A program made the position numbers and the translations under genes. A DNA stretch of 64,000 bases from Tupaia tana (lineage: Eukaryota; Chordata; Mammalia; Scandentia; Tupaiidae). Within the stretch, counting starts at the first letter, position 1; each line of letters begins with the position of its first letter. Positions 55,040-64,000 of this stretch are shown piece by piece. The notes under the pieces are model-generated. The model saw nothing but the letters and a program-made list of their open reading frames with translations, was not told where the DNA came from and did not search any database. The stretch is taken from positions 84,309,398 to 84,373,397 of the forward strand of contig JAKSZU010000005.1 of the NCBI GenBank assembly GCA_026018925.1, given 5' to 3'.

Positions 55040-56555
55040 GGAAAGTGAGAAAGCAAGCCACCAGGTTTAGGACTCGAACCACGGTTGGCCATGTGGGAGT
55101 GTCCAGCACCTTAACCACCACGCCATCCGCTGTTCTTGCACCAGTTTTTAGTGGAAAGGCTTTCAGCTTTTCCCCATTCAGGATGATGTTAGCTATGGGT
55201 TTTCATAGATAGCTTTTATTGTATTGAGGAATGACCTTTCTATACCAATTTTGCTGAGTCGTGATAATGAAGGGATGTTCTATTTTATCATGTGCTTTTT
55301 CTGCATCAATTAAGATGATCATATGATTTTTATATTTCTTCCTGTTAATATGGTGCATTATGTTTATGGTTTTGTGTATGTTGAACCATCCTTGCATCCC
55401 TGAAATAAAGCCTACCTGGTTGTGATGTATCATCTTTTGTATATGTTTTAAATATCATTTGCTAGTATCTTGTTGAGAATTTTTGCATCTACATTCATAA
55501 GATATATTGGTCTGTATTTTCGCTTTCTTGTCATGTCTTTGTCTGTTTTAAAGATCACGGTGATGGAGACTTCAGAGAATGAATTTGGGATAGTTCCATA
55601 TTTTTGGATCTTTAGAAATAACTTGAGTAGAATGGGAGTTCACTCTTCTTTAAAAGTTTTGTAGAGTTCAGAAGTGAAGCCATCAGGACCAGGGCTGTTC
55701 TCTGTTGGGAGGTTATTTATTACTGATTCAATCTCATGGCTTCTTATGGGCCTATTCAACTTTCTATGTCCTCCTGACTCAAACTTGGTAGATTATATGT
55801 GTTCAGGAATATGTCCATCTCATCCAGGTTTTCTTGTTTCTTGGCATATAGTTGTTTATAGTATCCTCTAATGATGTTTGGTATTTCTACTATGTCTGTT
55901 GTTAATTGCCCGCTTCATTGCAAATTTGATTTACCTGGTTCCGTTCTCTTTTCTTAATTAGTATAGGTAGTGGTGTGTTGATTTTGTTTATCTTTTCAAA
56001 GAACCAGTTTTTTCTTTCATTTATTTTCTGTATAGTTCATTTATTGTCTGTTTCATTTATTTCTGCTTGAATTGTTATTATTTCTTTTCTGCAAGAGTTT
56101 TTTTATATTTTTTTGTTGTTGCTTTTCCAATTCTCTAAGGCATGATATTAGGTGATTCCATTTGCTTTCTATCCTTCTTCTTCTTATGTGCACAGATTGC
56201 TATAAACTCCCCACTTATGACTTCTTTTGTAGTCATAAGATTATAGAAACTCATGTCCTCATTGTCATTGACTTCCATGAATCTTTTGATTTCAGTCTTT
56301 ATTTCTTTAGTAGTTGGGAAGTCATTCAAGAGTAGTTTATTTAGTTTCCATGTATTTGTGTTTTTTTGAGGATTTTTTTTTTCTGAAATTAATATCAAGT
56401 TTAATTCCATCATGGTCAGAGAAGATGCTGGATATAGTTTCTGTGCCTTTGAATCTGTAAAGTCTTGCTTTGTGCCCTATTGTGTGGCCAATCTTTGCTA
56501 AGTTTCCACGTGGTGGTGAGAATAAAGTATATCTCGTGGTCCTTGCTGTATTTTT
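54832..56555 (-). mobile_element. L1 internal ORF2 fragment, with nested SINE
   Basis: Minus-strand pieces in order from right: FSDHDGIKLDI (end of endonuclease, SDH motif), KLNKLLLNDF linker, [13 protein letters not shown] (palm motif A) with [13 protein letters not shown] before it, and 54832-54930 corresponding to the segment just past motif B. Truncated at both ends and with many stops; an older sibling of the 39.8-43.96 kb L1. Confidence 0.9.
54942..55137 (-). mobile_element. tRNA-derived SINE, short form, nested in L1
   Basis: Tail attatttatttaattttatttattc, (CA)n at 54997-55036 in place of the GAGA tract, ccaccaggtttaggactcg, head accacgccatccgctgttc. The L1 text cgcacaagttttt is repeated as tgcaccagttttta after it: a decayed TSD. 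Confidence 0.92.
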
Positions 56556-58189
56556 AACACACACTATGGATAACAGAGAAAGCATAGATAAATCAAACAT
56601 ATAAGTATAGATAGCAGACATTGGGCCATTGAAGCACTATATTAGACCTGAATCGATAACCTCAGATTTTTAAGTAAATAAGAAAAACTACATTGTTGAA
56701 AATTATTCAGTCAGATTGCTGCAACATGCAGGAAATATAATGTTGACTTTTACATTTTTAATAGCCATATAAAAAATAGTATCTGCACATGTTTTATTAT
56801 TTGAAAATAGGCTTATTCTAGGTAAGATGTGTAGATATTTAATAGAATATAATGCTAAGAATGAAAAGTCTAATTCTTTCAAAATGATGAAATGATCTTA
56901 TAAATGCACAGCAATTAAATAGTTGCAAGTTCTTCCTTCACTAATATTTCATATCCAAATATGTATTTGAGTACATCTTAACATACTACATTAGTAAATA
57001 TCTACGCATTTCCACTGTCATGAATATTGCAGTATGATCGTAATTGTAAGTAAAATGGTGAAAAATTCTGTAAATCTATTTTATATTATTTAAACTATTA
57101 TCACACCTGACCAAAAAAATTTAACTTGTGCAACAAATTTTAAATCCACATTTGAATATTTCCCAAGTTAATTATCTCTAATCATCCTCTGAGTCAAACT
57201 AAATATTGAGGGACCAACACTCTTAATCTAATAATAATTGTCAATATGACTATGAGGTCATTTCTTTGTTTATGGCCATAATTTCCTATGAGTTTTCTAA
57301 AAGTTCACTCTATGCTTAATGTGGTTATTTTCTACTTTAAGGTGCTGTTATTAGTCTTTGTGATGTTTTACTATAATTAAAAGTTCTATATCAATCTTCT
57401 TTACACAGGATTTTTTTTTTTTTTTGGTCTGTTTGAGTTAGCTTTGCAAATACACATGGTTAAATAGCATTCAATGAGAGGCTCTAAAATGTAGTATAAG
57501 GAAGTCAGCTGGAAAATTAGTTTTTTAGTGAATAATTATTATTTAAAATTCAGTTCAACAGAAGAAAATATGCATTTACAATACAATGTGTTTTATGATC
57601 AGGAAATATTTGTCAAGCTGAATAAATATTTGGTAATTAACTTTTAAAAACACTAATAGATTTTATTACTATTAGACCTGTGCAGGTCAAAATCTTAAAT
57701 GTATTTAATATTTTTAAAGTTCTTCTAATAGTACCATGAGGTAATTAAGAATAAAACCTATGCCAAAAAATATATTTTCAGACGTTTTTGATAGAGTTTG
57801 ATATTAGCACATTCTCTTTTTCTACACGTCAAATTGTATCCTTCCCATGTTCAAATTTATGTACTTGGCATTGTTCAAAATTATGAAAAAGGGTGTTAAA
57901 GACACCTCATAAATCCTTACAACTAATGTAAACTTCTGGAGAAAACACATATATGTATGATCACCTTTTCTCCCTCCTGTTTACTTTTATCAATATTAAT
58001 TTAATTAATAATAATTAAAAAATATTTTTGGAATATATTGTGCTTGCAAATTTTCAAAGTCATTAATCAGAAGATATAAAATAAGCCTTTTATTTAAAAT
58101 TAATTACGATCATCTGAAAAAAATAAACAGGAGACCAAATTACTTAATGTTTTACCTCTGCCAATATGGTATTTATGTCCCAAACTGTG
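56556..58189. other. AT-rich interval
   Basis: Nothing recognised; long, very AT-rich, no open frame above 60 codons. Confidence 0.5.
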
Positions 58190-58209
58190 TTTTTTGTTTG
58201 TTTGTTTTT

Positions 58210-58497
58210 TTAAGTTTATTTTTATTTATTTATTTATTTTTTTTTTGGAGAGGTTTTTGCTATAGGGCACGTGCACTCTCCAGAAAGAGAGAGAGAGACA
58301 GAGAGATAGAAAGCGAGAAATCACCCCCCCAGAGTGGATGGCCATGCTGCAATCCCTTCTCCTCCATTCTCCTCTCGGGATCTTGGGCATGCATGCACAC
58401 GTGCCCAGCATGAGTTCAAGCTACTGAGTCCGGGACTCAAACCACAGTTGGCTACAGGAGAGTTCAGCGATATAGCCATTATGCTAACTGCTGGTCC
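58210..58497 (-). mobile_element. tRNA-derived SINE, long form
   Basis: (TTTA)n tail, gtttttgctatagggcacgtgcactc, accccccagagtggatgg, head gctaactgctggtcc. B box on the minus strand GGTTTGAGTCC, ancestral. Flanks aaactgtg / gaactgtg. Confidence 0.95.
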
Positions 58498-58757
58498 CAG
58501 AACTGTGATTTTTTTTAATCTGTGTTGACACAAAATAATATATTATCGTTTCTTAGACAAATAAATAAATTTCTTCAAAATAATTGATGATGCCTTCTGT
58601 TTTCCCCCCACCTCTTGATATTATAATATTATAATTTACCCACTAAAGTGATTTTCTATAGATTCTCATATGTTCATTTTACTATACATATCTGTAGCAA
58701 GTTTTTTACATCCTGGTTATCTACGTTCAAAAATTTGCTCAAGAAAATTTCAAGTTT

Positions 58758-59018
58758 GGGACCAGCAGTTAGCGTAATGGCTATGTCGCTGTACTCCCAT
58801 GTAGTCCACTGTGGTTCAAGTCACCGGACCCGGTGGCTTAAGCTCACGCCGGACACGTGTGCGTACGTGCCCAAGATCCCGAGAGGAGAATAGAGGAGAA
58901 GGGATTGCAGCGTGGCCATCCCCTCTGGGGGTGATTTCTCACTTTCTATCTCTCTCTCTCTTTCTGGAGAGTGTTCGTGCCCAATAAGAAAAAACCTCTG
59001 AAAAAAAAAAAAAGTATC
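58758..59018 (+). mobile_element. tRNA-derived SINE, long form
   Basis: ggaccagcagttagcgtaatggc head, gtggttcaagtcacc B box, full body, cccaataagaaaaaacctc, A13 tail. tcaagtt flanks both ends. Confidence 0.94.
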
Positions 59019-59773
59019 AAGTTCGATTTTACTTGCTTTACAGGATTCTAGTTCAATTTTCTATAATTCTCTTTAAATGGAAATCGGAAGTCACTCCTCA
59101 AGCAGACTGTTTCACTCTCTCCAATGAATACATTCTTACTATAAAATTTATTTTATTATTTTTTTCTGCAGCCAAGCTCTTTTCTTTACATACTTTTCGA
59201 GAACACCATAAATTGTATATTACCCCATGTATCTTCCACCTTACAAAGATTCCCTTTCTCTGTATTTTACTAAAAATTTAACACCTTATATTTTCATATC
59301 TTAGCAATATGTAATGGCCACAATTATCTAATGGCCGTTTTTTTCTTGACATTTGGACACAAGTTTCTGGTATTAAATTTCAAGCTACTTGAACTCATCT
59401 GGCTGATCTCAATGTAATGGTATATATCCAGTTTTTCACAACACATTTGGCCCCTTCCACATCCCAGTAAGTCAAAAAATAGCAAATAAATGAACAAATC
59501 AACTATAAGACTTGTTTCTTAATCTTCTGTATCTCTGAAGGGAATCAATGGTTTTCTTAGAACTAAATAAGCATTCTATTTAGTATCATTCCATGATTAT
59601 TAATAACATTAACAACGATATCTAAACATGACTTTTGTAGCATTCCTAGGTTTCTTATGCATTTTTTCCATGTTAATTATTAAAACTAAAAGAAATTTTA
59701 ACATGAATTTAGGATTAGTAAAAGGTGTAAATCTGGCTGTTTTCATCATTGTATTTTTTTAAATTTTAAATTC
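59019..59773. other. AT-rich interval
   Basis: Nothing recognised; the 82-codon frame 59033-59281 has no motif. Confidence 0.5.
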
Positions 59774-59866
59774 AAGGACCAACAGATGGTGTGTAAAGAT
59801 TACATCGCTAGACTCTGAGATAGTTAACCGTGGTTAGAGCCCCTGACCCAGTGACTTAAAGCACGC

Positions 59867-59902
<36 letters not shown>

Positions 59903-60046
59903 CGCATGCCCAAAATCTCAAGAGGAGAATGGAGAAGGGACTGCATGTGGCCATCCCCCCAAGAGTTGATTTCTCGCTTTCTGTCTCTCCAGTGAGCACA
60001 TGCATCCTATTAGCAAAAATCTCTCTTTAAAGAAAAAATATATAAA
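59774..60046 (+). mobile_element. tRNA-derived SINE, long form, with internal (TG)(CG) tract
   Basis: aaggaccaacagatggtgtg head, cgtggttagagcccc B box, then the gcacgtgtgcgtgcgtgccc site expanded to (TG)14 and (CG)n (59867-59905), normal body and tail. Confidence 0.92.
59867..59909. repeat. (TG)14(CG)n alternating purine-pyrimidine tract
   Basis: 43 bp of unbroken alternation, the classic left-handed Z-DNA-prone sequence; lies inside a SINE body. Confidence 0.95.
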
Positions 60047-60059
60047 TAAATGTGTATGT

Positions 60060-60081
60060 TTATTGGATACAATGTAAGGAT

Positions 60082-60120
<39 letters not shown>

Positions 60121-60300
60121 TTAGTAGAATGATTAAGCCAAACTAATTAACATATCCATCACCACATCTACCTATGGTAAGAATGTAAAAAGTCTACGCT
60201 TTTAGCATTTTTCAAATATATAATACATTATAATTAGCTCTGATCATCACGTTTTCTAGTAAATCACTAAAACTTTTTTTTTCCTTTTTGTCAGAATAAT
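60060..60300 (-). repeat. L1MA-type 3'UTR remnant with (AC)n
   Basis: actaattaacatatccatcacc, catttttcaaatatataatac match antisense L1MA 3'UTR (as at 11330-11420). (AC)n at 60085-60116. Confidence 0.6.
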
Positions 60301-60329
60301 TTGCTATTGTTTTTCCATTATTATTATCA

Positions 60330-60468
60330 GTGTTTTAGTTTGCTATAAGGTACATGCACTCGGTAGCAAGACAGAGAAGGAAAGTGAAATCAATCTACCA
60401 GATTGGGACTCAAACTGCAGTCAACCTTGTGGGTGTGCAGTACCTTTGGCCACACCACCGCTGACCCC
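60330..60468 (-). mobile_element. tRNA-derived SINE, short form
   Basis: agtttgctataaggtacatgc, gattgggactcaaactgcag, head ggccacaccaccgctgaccc. Confidence 0.85.
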
Positions 60469-60644
60469 AATCATTAAAATTTATTCTTCCAGTCTATCTG
60501 AAACTTTGTACCTTTGACTAACATTAACACTCCTTGTCTTACTCCAACTTCTGCAAACCATTTTACTCTCTGCTTCTGAATGTCTTCATTATGTTAAGGT
60601 ATTTTTTTTCTATATTTAGTTGAGTGCTTTTAATTTAATTCAAA

Positions 60645-60905
60645 CTTTTTTTGTTTGAAAGATTTTTGCTATAGGGCTTTTGTAATTGCTGCAGAGACAG
60701 GCAGAGACAGAGAGAGACAGGAAGCAAGAAATCATCCCCCAGGGAAGATGGCAACATCACAGTCTTTTTTCCTTCATTCTCCTCTCAGGATTTTGGGCAT
60801 GCACACTTATGCACCTGGCATGATTTTCAAGTCTCCAGGTCCAGGACTCAAACCTTGGTCAGCCATGTGAGAGTTCAGAGACCATTACTCCATCTTCTGA
60901 TCTCA
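60645..60905 (-). mobile_element. tRNA-derived SINE, long form
   Basis: gatttttgctatagggcttttg, atcccccagggaagatgg, ctcctctcaggattttgggc, head tactccatcttctgatc. Confidence 0.9.
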
Positions 60906-61024
60906 GAATGTTTTTATAATAAAATTAATGTTCAATTTTGTCAAATGCTTATTCTGCATCTATTGAGATTATCTAGTATTCTTTTTTATTCTGTTATAGT
61001 TGTCCATTAGATAGAACAATTTTT

Positions 61025-61215
61025 TTTAAATAACTATTTATTCTATTTTATTTATTTATTCATTTATTGATTTTTAAATTTGACCAGAGAGAGACAGAGG
61101 GTGAGAGTGAGAGAGAGAGGAAGTGAGAAAGCAAGCCACCAGGTCCAGGACTTGAACCCCGGTCGGCCATGTGGGAGTGTCCAGCGCCTTAACCACCACG
61201 CCACCTGCTGGTCCC
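61025..61215 (-). mobile_element. tRNA-derived SINE, short form, perfect TSD
   Basis: Tail tttatttatttattcatttattg, aatttgaccagagagag, caggtccaggacttgaaccc, head cgccacctgctggtccc. Exact 15-bp TSD gatagaacaattttt (61010-61024, 61216-61230). Best-preserved short-form copy. Confidence 0.96.
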
Positions 61216-61301
61216 GATAGAACAATTTTTGTATCTTAAATCTTCCTTCAATTTCCTTCAACTTAGTCTAGGTATATATTATTTTAATGAGTGGCTGAAC
61301 T

Positions 61302-61427
61302 CGATTTTGGCCATGCATGCACAGGTGCCCAACGTGTTTTAACCTGCCGGGTCCGGGACTGGAACCACGTTCAATTACATGGGAGTCCAGTGACATAAAT
61401 ATCATGTCATCAGCTGCTCCCTCATCT
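61302..61427 (-). mobile_element. tRNA-derived SINE, head half only
   Basis: Only the part nearest the head is present: gccatgcatgcacaggtgcc, gccgggtccgggactggaacc, head tgtcatcagctgctccc. The tail half is missing, so it was lost after insertion or the copy recombined. Confidence 0.82.
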
Positions 61428-62637
61428 GGTCATTTCTTTACATATTTGTATCTCCATATATAAAGTGGATTTCAGAAAGACCACATACAGTTAGGTATTG
61501 CTTGGTTATCCATTTAACTTGGGTTTATTGAGCGCTTCTGTTTTTATCTTAAATATGTTTAGTATACTTCTTTAATAGTTTTGCATTGTTTTCCCTAAAA
61601 ATTACACTCTAGACTTTAAATAATAACTCTATCTTCAAATATTGTTATACCCTTTCATGTGTAAATTAAGGACATTTCCAGAGTATATTCCTGGTTTCTC
61701 CCCTTCAGACTTCTATGTTATTATTTGCATAGATATTTTAGAAATATGCTATAAACACAGCATTGCTACTATTTTTTGCTTTAAATATTTTATTATCTAG
61801 ATTCAGGCTTTTATTATTTGGAGGACACAAGGCAGAAAGTCCCAGGCTAGGGATTTTGCTTTTCTTTCCCTCCTCCAGGTCTACTCCATGAGAATACTTT
61901 TGCAAGATTCTGCTTATCGTTTGTGTTCATGCCTAATGAGATGATAAAGCAAAGATTGAAATAGGACACAAATATTCCTGCTTTTTTGGATATTGGAGAC
62001 TCTACACTTCCTTCTGTCTGCTCCACCTCCATCAATCTGTTAACTATTCTAGAGAAATTCCTTTTATAATGGTCTGGCTGCATCTGCCACATCTAAGTGC
62101 CCAAACCTTGTCACTTCCTCAGTCCATTAGTTCTGATGCATTCTTTATATGTTGGGAAAAGTTGTGAACTTACAGGGCTAATTTAATGTTTTTTTGTTTT
62201 TGTTGTTTGGGAGCTATACAGCATACAGGGCTTTACATTTGATAGAAAACACAACATCTCAAGAGTTATTTCTTAAGGTGTTACAAACATAATCAATTCC
62301 CAGAAAGTAATCTAGTGCTGTAAATTCTGTGTTCAAATAGAAAGCAGCTGTAATGATCAAAACCAAACATTTTAATCTGGACTTACGCTTTCATTCAAAA
62401 GAACTAATTCAGAAGTGAAAAATCCCTTAAGTAGTCCATTTATTTTATTCTTTAGTCAATAAGAATAAGTTTTCTACATGCTGGGCTTTAACTTTCTTGG
62501 TTTAATGAGAATTTTGATTAAATCACATTGAGTTCCATGGTTGTATGGCCTCAATGAATAAGTGAACAGGATATTGTATTATTCCTTAGGTTAAAACGGC
62601 AGTGCTATTTATTAAGTAATCTTCTGTTCTCTTTGTA
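61428..62637. other. Unclassified interval
   Basis: No gene recognised. The 81-codon minus-strand frame 62092-61847 has no known motif. Confidence 0.45.
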
Positions 62638-62685
62638 AACTGCAAAGAATAAGAACTGCAGAGAATGAGAACTCCAAAGAATAAG
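62638..62685. repeat. Three-copy 16-bp minisatellite
   Basis: aactgcaaagaataag, aactgcagagaatgag, aactccaaagaataag: three head-to-tail units with two or three differences. Confidence 0.9.
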
Positions 62686-63124
62686 TTGAACAAATATGTG
62701 AGAAAATCTCGAGTAAGAGATCATTACAGAAATAAATTTGAAAACATTCTGGCTTTAATTAATCCTTATTGTACTTGATAATCCAAATTTTACTCTTTCC
62801 ACTTATATTTGAGTCTATCTTCAATGATGAGATTAGTCAAGCTTCTCTTCCTGATTGTAACCTTGTTTTAAATTTTTTGTTTTAAGATGAAGAATTGTGA
62901 ACGTAGATATGATGCAGGAGTGTGCTTGTAAATGTTTAGGGACTGATTTTCAAAATAAAAGGCAACAGTCGTAAATTTTGTGTATTTTCAAGGTAATTTT
63001 ATCATCACCATAGTCCAATTTATTCTGCCAATGTGCAGTCATTACATACATGCAGATGGTATGAGCAGTTTCCTTTAAACCACTGTGATGATGTGATTCA
63101 TGTTTGGTCTGAATCTGTGCATAT
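62686..63124. other. Unclassified interval
   Basis: Nothing recognised. Confidence 0.5.
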
Positions 63125-63680
63125 TAAGAGTTCTCTAGGGAGACAGAACCATAGAAGATGTATGATTATATACAAAGATTTATTTGAGGAATCAATTTAT
63201 ATAATTATGGCAACTAAGAAATCCCACAACAGGCTGTCTTCAAGATGGAGATCCTGAGTTGCTGGTAGCATGGATTAATCCAAGTTCAAAGGTTTTAGAC
63301 GGAGCAAAGCTGATGATGTCACTCAAAGTCCAGTCCAAGGCTAAAAGTGTCAGAACCTAGGGGTGGGGGAGGGGCCCTCTGGTGTAAATTCTAGAGTTCA
63401 AAGACAGGTGAGTCTTGAGTTCTAATAGTTAAGAGAGCAGTAAAAAAAACTCTCCTATTCTCTTCCAAGAGACCATTCATAGAGACCATTTTTCTCCCAG
63501 GTCCCTTACTGATTGGCTCATGGATGGCCCCATGGAGTGTGTATCTTTCCCACCTAGTTTATTCAGACATACATGTTGATCTCCTGTGGAAGCACCCCCA
63601 CACACCCAGAAACATGCTTCATTGGGTTTCTAGAAGGTCCAGTCAACTTTATACCCCAAAACTAACCATCACAATGTACT
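63125..63680 (-). mobile_element. Probable ERVL-class LTR
   Basis: Plus-strand agagttctctagggagacagaacc at the left and aactttataccccaaaactaaccatcacaa at the right match, in reverse, the LTR type that starts tgtgatggttaatttt and ends in ctggagaaccct (MLT2-like as I recall). On the minus strand it starts TGTGATGG. The class name is from memory. Confidence 0.6.
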
Positions 63681-64000
63681 TAGTAACAATTTAGGGTTTT
63701 TGAGAATAAAATTTGTTTTATTCTAAAAATTAAGGTAAAATTCTCAAGTACTATGTTTTATAAATGTTGTAAGTCAGCTCTCTCTATTTTCCACCATTGC
63801 TCTCATTCCATAAGAAGTTGAAAGCAAAAACAAAACAAAACTGTCTCTTGAAATAATGTACTTGTAATGTACTTTGAAGTTTAATGTTTTATTGCATATT
63901 GAAAGAGCACTCTTTCACTTAGTATTTAAAGGTAAACTCAAAGGAAAATATCATTCAGTAGAAAAATTAAGAGGCTAAAGTTCAATGATTGAATTATGCT
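63681..64000. other. AT-rich interval
   Basis: Nothing recognised to the window end. Confidence 0.5.

Overview
The window is eutherian nuclear DNA: AT-rich, non-coding and packed with interspersed repeats. I see no intact host protein-coding gene, no rRNA or functional tRNA gene, no CRISPR array and no operon-like layout. Open reading frames over about 60 codons are either repeat-derived (SINE, L1, microsatellite), part of a retrocopy, or unremarkable. Very old mammalian repeats (L2, MER5-like hAT, MLT1/MST-like MaLR LTRs, L1M and L1MA remnants) indicate a placental mammal. The dominant young repeat is a tRNA-headed SINE, about 55 copies, with a CT-rich body and an A-rich tail. There are no Alu/B1-type (7SL), carnivore, horse, ruminant, bat, rabbit, armadillo or AfroSINE-type elements that I can recognise. 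By elimination, and from memory of dermopteran t-SINE/CYN elements, a colugo (Dermoptera) is my best guess; this is inference at about 0.5-0.6.

Layout. 1-9.1 kb: AT-rich unique sequence with scattered SINEs, an L2 remnant, an L1 ORF2 3' piece (4790-5325) and AT/TG microsatellites. 9.1-9.7 kb: an old SINE split by a GC-rich 314-bp solo LTR. 9.9-11.9 kb: an ancient antisense L1M/L1MA block hit by two SINEs, then a MaLR fragment. 13-16.5 kb: MER5-like element, L1 3' end, SINEs, more L1M. 17.0-17.85 kb: a disabled processed copy of TMEM242 on the minus strand. 18.35-19.36 kb: three same-strand SINEs in 1 kb. 20.2-21.35 kb: two copies of a small mariner-like element, one split by two SINEs. 24.6 kb: a perfect 70-bp palindrome in a composite microsatellite. 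25.4-26.5 kb: L2 remnants in both orientations. 28.3 kb: a tandem duplication of 39 bp. 29-38 kb: many SINEs, an L1 3' end, a MITE, an MLT1-like LTR. 38.25-38.67 kb: a second probable solo LTR. 39.8-43.96 kb: the largest element, a 5'-truncated L1 on the minus strand with recognisable but broken ORF2. 44.4-53 kb: dense SINEs, an MLT1 LTR. 54.8-56.56 kb: an internal L1 ORF2 fragment carrying a nested SINE. 58-61.4 kb: more SINEs, Z-DNA-prone repeats. 63.1-63.68 kb: a probable ERVL-class LTR.

How the parts act together: the L1 machinery is the likely mobiliser of the SINEs and of the TMEM242 retrocopy. Many SINEs have 11-18 bp target-site duplications, and those I read in element orientation are A-rich at the start. 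Nested insertions give a relative time order. The most informative structure is in the SINEs: subfamilies sharing a body but differing in head, an internally deleted short form, and a young subgroup with a changed position in the Pol III B box. I found no sign of a new functional system; the novelty here is repeat biology.
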